In this document: positions 5,531 through 6,732 of the stretch, in pieces | Numbering within the stretch: position 1 is the first letter of the stretch | Layout of the letters: every line of letters starts with the position of its first letter | Source: Clostridiaceae bacterium | GTDB taxonomy: Bacteria; Bacillota; Clostridia; DSM-8532 | DNA: 6,732 bases | Direction of reading: 5' to 3' | Assembly: GCA_025361665.1 (NCBI GenBank) | Contig: JANYKF010000502.1 | Span: 1-6,732, forward strand | Notes under the pieces: model-generated | Databases searched by the model: none | The model's input: only the letters and a program-made list of their open reading frames with translations | What the model was told of the DNA's origin: nothing | Program-made: the position numbers and the translations under genes

Positions 5531-6640
5531 ATGGCCGGAACCAAAGTGGGCATCATCGGATGCGGCAACATCAGCGGCATCTATCTTCAGAATCTCACGA
5601 AAACCTTTCACAACATTCAATTGGTCGCCTGCGCAGACATGATTGCAGAGCGCGCGGAAGCAAAAGCGGCGGAGCATGGAATCCGTGCCATGTCGGTGGA
5701 AGCGATGCTGGCTGATCCGGAGATTTCCATTGTGGTGAACCTGACCATTCCGAAGGCGCATGCATCCGTGACCCTGCAGGCACTTGACGCCGGGAAGCAT
5801 GTCTATCTCGAGAAACCGTTCGCCATCAGGCGTGAAGACGGCCTGGCCATGCTGGCCAAAGCCCGCGAAAAGGGCCTGCGCATCGGCTGCGCCCCGGACA
5901 CTTTCCTGGGCGGCGGCATCCAGACCTGCCGCAAGCTGCTCGATGACGGCTGGGTCGGGAAGCCGGTCGGAGCCACGGCCTTCATGACTTGCCACGGGCA
6001 CGAGGGGTGGCACCCGGACCCGGAATTCTATTACGAAGTCGGCGGCGGCCCGATGTTCGACATGGGACCCTATTACCTCACGGCGCTGGTGAACCTGCTC
6101 GGACCCGTTGCCAGTGCGGCGGGTCATGCCGATGTCACGTTCCCGACCCGGACGATCACCAGTGCGAAGAAATTCGGGAAAATAGTGCCGGTCGAGGTGC
6201 CGACGCACATCACAGGCCTTCTGCGGTTTGCGGACGGGCAATCTGCCACCGTCATGACCTCTTTTGACGTGTGGCATTCCCAGTTGCCCCGCATAGAACT
6301 GTATGGCAGCGAGGGCACGATGATCGTGCCGGACCCGAACACGTTCGGGGGTCCCGTCCTCCTGCGCCGCATGGGCCAGGAGGATTGGTCCGCGATGCCG
6401 CTTTCACACGGACATGCGGACAACAGCCGCGGTATCGGCGTGGCGGACATGGCCCGGGGAATCGCCGCCGGAACCCCGCACCGCGCGGACATGACGCTGG
6501 CCTACCATGTGCTGGACGTGATGCACGCCATACACGATGCGGCCCGCGGGGAATGCACGGTCAAACTGGCAAGTTCCTGCAGCCGGCCAGAAGCTTTGCC
6601 GATTGTCGACCTTTACGCAGCAAATGCGTCGTTCAAATAA
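5531..6640 (+). CDS. Gfo/Idh/MocA-family NAD(P)-dependent oxidoreductase
   Basis: A 369-residue cytoplasmic sugar-type dehydrogenase. The N-terminal Rossmann fold shows KVGIIGCGNISG (5-16), with the dinucleotide-binding glycines, and an Asp at 36 at the end of strand 2, which suggests NAD preference. EKP at 94-96 is the family signature, its lysine normally a catalytic residue. The C-terminal substrate domain contains GGGPMFDMGPYYLTALVNLLGP (171-192), typical of the family, where a conserved His is often found a few residues after the Asp; here that place reads DMGPYYL. Another family block is LYGSEGTMIV (257-266). The start ATG has GGGAGGA (5517-5523) seven bases upstream, inside the end of the ThuA-like gene. 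Pairing with ThuA suggests oxidation of a glycoside or sugar alcohol to a keto-sugar, or the reverse. The substrate cannot be told from sequence. Confidence 0.92.
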   Translation: MAGTKVGIIGCGNISGIYLQNLTKTFHNIQLVACADMIAERAEAKAAEHGIRAMSVEAMLADPEISIVVNLTIPKAHASVTLQALDAGKHVYLEKPFAIRREDGLAMLAKAREKGLRIGCAPDTFLGGGIQTCRKLLDDGWVGKPVGATAFMTCHGHEGWHPDPEFYYEVGGGPMFDMGPYYLTALVNLLGPVASAAGHADVTFPTRTITSAKKFGKIVPVEVPTHITGLLRFADGQSATVMTSFDVWHSQLPRIELYGSEGTMIVPDPNTFGGPVLLRRMGQEDWSAMPLSHGHADNSRGIGVADMARGIAAGTPHRADMTLAYHVLDVMHAIHDAARGECTVKLASSCSRPEALPIVDLYAANASFK

Positions 6641-6653
6641 CATAAACCAGTAG

Positions 6654-6700
6654 AAGCAGATGCTTTTGAAGATCTTCCTGGTGATTCGCCGCGAAGCACC
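6654..6700. repeat. three consecutive dyads after the oxidoreductase gene
   Basis: AAGCA/TGCTT (6654-6665, 2-nt centre), the palindrome GAAGATCTTC (6668-6677), and a 21-nt hairpin at 6680-6700 (GGTG and TTCG paired with CGAA and CACC, one A/G mismatch, loop CCG) follow each other closely. None is followed by a T-run, so they are not clear intrinsic terminators, though they could still mark the end of the operon. They stand immediately before the second copy of the array leader. Confidence 0.55.
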
Positions 6701-6707
6701 TGAAGTT

Positions 6708-6732
6708 TGATTCTGGTGTAAAAACTCACTGT
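6708..6732. repeat. second copy of the hairpin-array start, cut by the window edge
   Basis: Bases 6708-6730 are identical to 73-95 over 23 of 23 positions: the leader TGATTCTGGTG, the complete left arm of hairpin 1 (TAAAAACTCAC) and the first loop T. Orientation is the same as the left copy. The next two bases (GT against TT) differ, so the loop varies. Bases before the match are unrelated in the two copies, placing the left boundary of the shared element at or near 73 and 6708. Confidence 0.85.

Noticed and set aside
5327..6277. 316-residue minus-strand ORF opposite the ThuA and oxidoreductase genes
   Set aside because: Rich in Arg, His and Gly with no recognisable domain, and lies across two well supported genes on the other strand; a high-GC shadow frame.

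Overview
The window reads as chromosomal DNA of a fairly GC-rich member of the Bacillota, probably a Clostridia-like or related uncultured lineage. The evidence is an HPr-family protein that keeps the regulatory Ser46 but not the phosphorylatable His15, as in Crh. It lies directly upstream of uvrC, and in many Clostridia an HPr-like gene and uvrC belong to the same whiA/yvcK/rapZ/hprK neighbourhood. Strong Shine-Dalgarno sites and sigma-A type promoters agree. The species cannot be named from this sequence.

Layout. 1-391 has no convincing gene. Bases 84-264 are a head-to-tail array of seven different short hairpins with a centre-to-centre period of about 26 bp, followed by a 14-bp direct repeat. 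392-952 (+) encodes an ECF-type sigma factor and 1098-1331 (+) a small soluble protein with a zinc-type anti-sigma motif (Hx3Cx2C), a likely sigma/anti-sigma pair. A strong sigma-A promoter at 1404-1432, then a perfect 18-bp palindrome in the leader, precede a Crh/HPr-like gene (1575-1838) and uvrC (1872-3863), which look like one operon. An AraC-family regulator (3811-4665, -) converges on uvrC and overlaps its last 53 bp. Divergent from it, a ThuA-like gene (4858-5529) and a Gfo/Idh/MocA oxidoreductase (5531-6640) form a tight two-gene operon, probably a sugar or keto-sugar unit controlled by the AraC protein.

The most unusual content is non-coding. The hairpin array at the left has no matching family that I recognise. 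Its first 23 bases (73-95) recur exactly at the right edge (6708-6730), in the same orientation, just after the last gene. The element is therefore dispersed in this genome, with at least two copies 6635 bp apart. The right copy is cut by the window end. A structured RNA, a non-autonomous mobile element, or a protein-binding hairpin array are all possible; the sequence alone does not decide.
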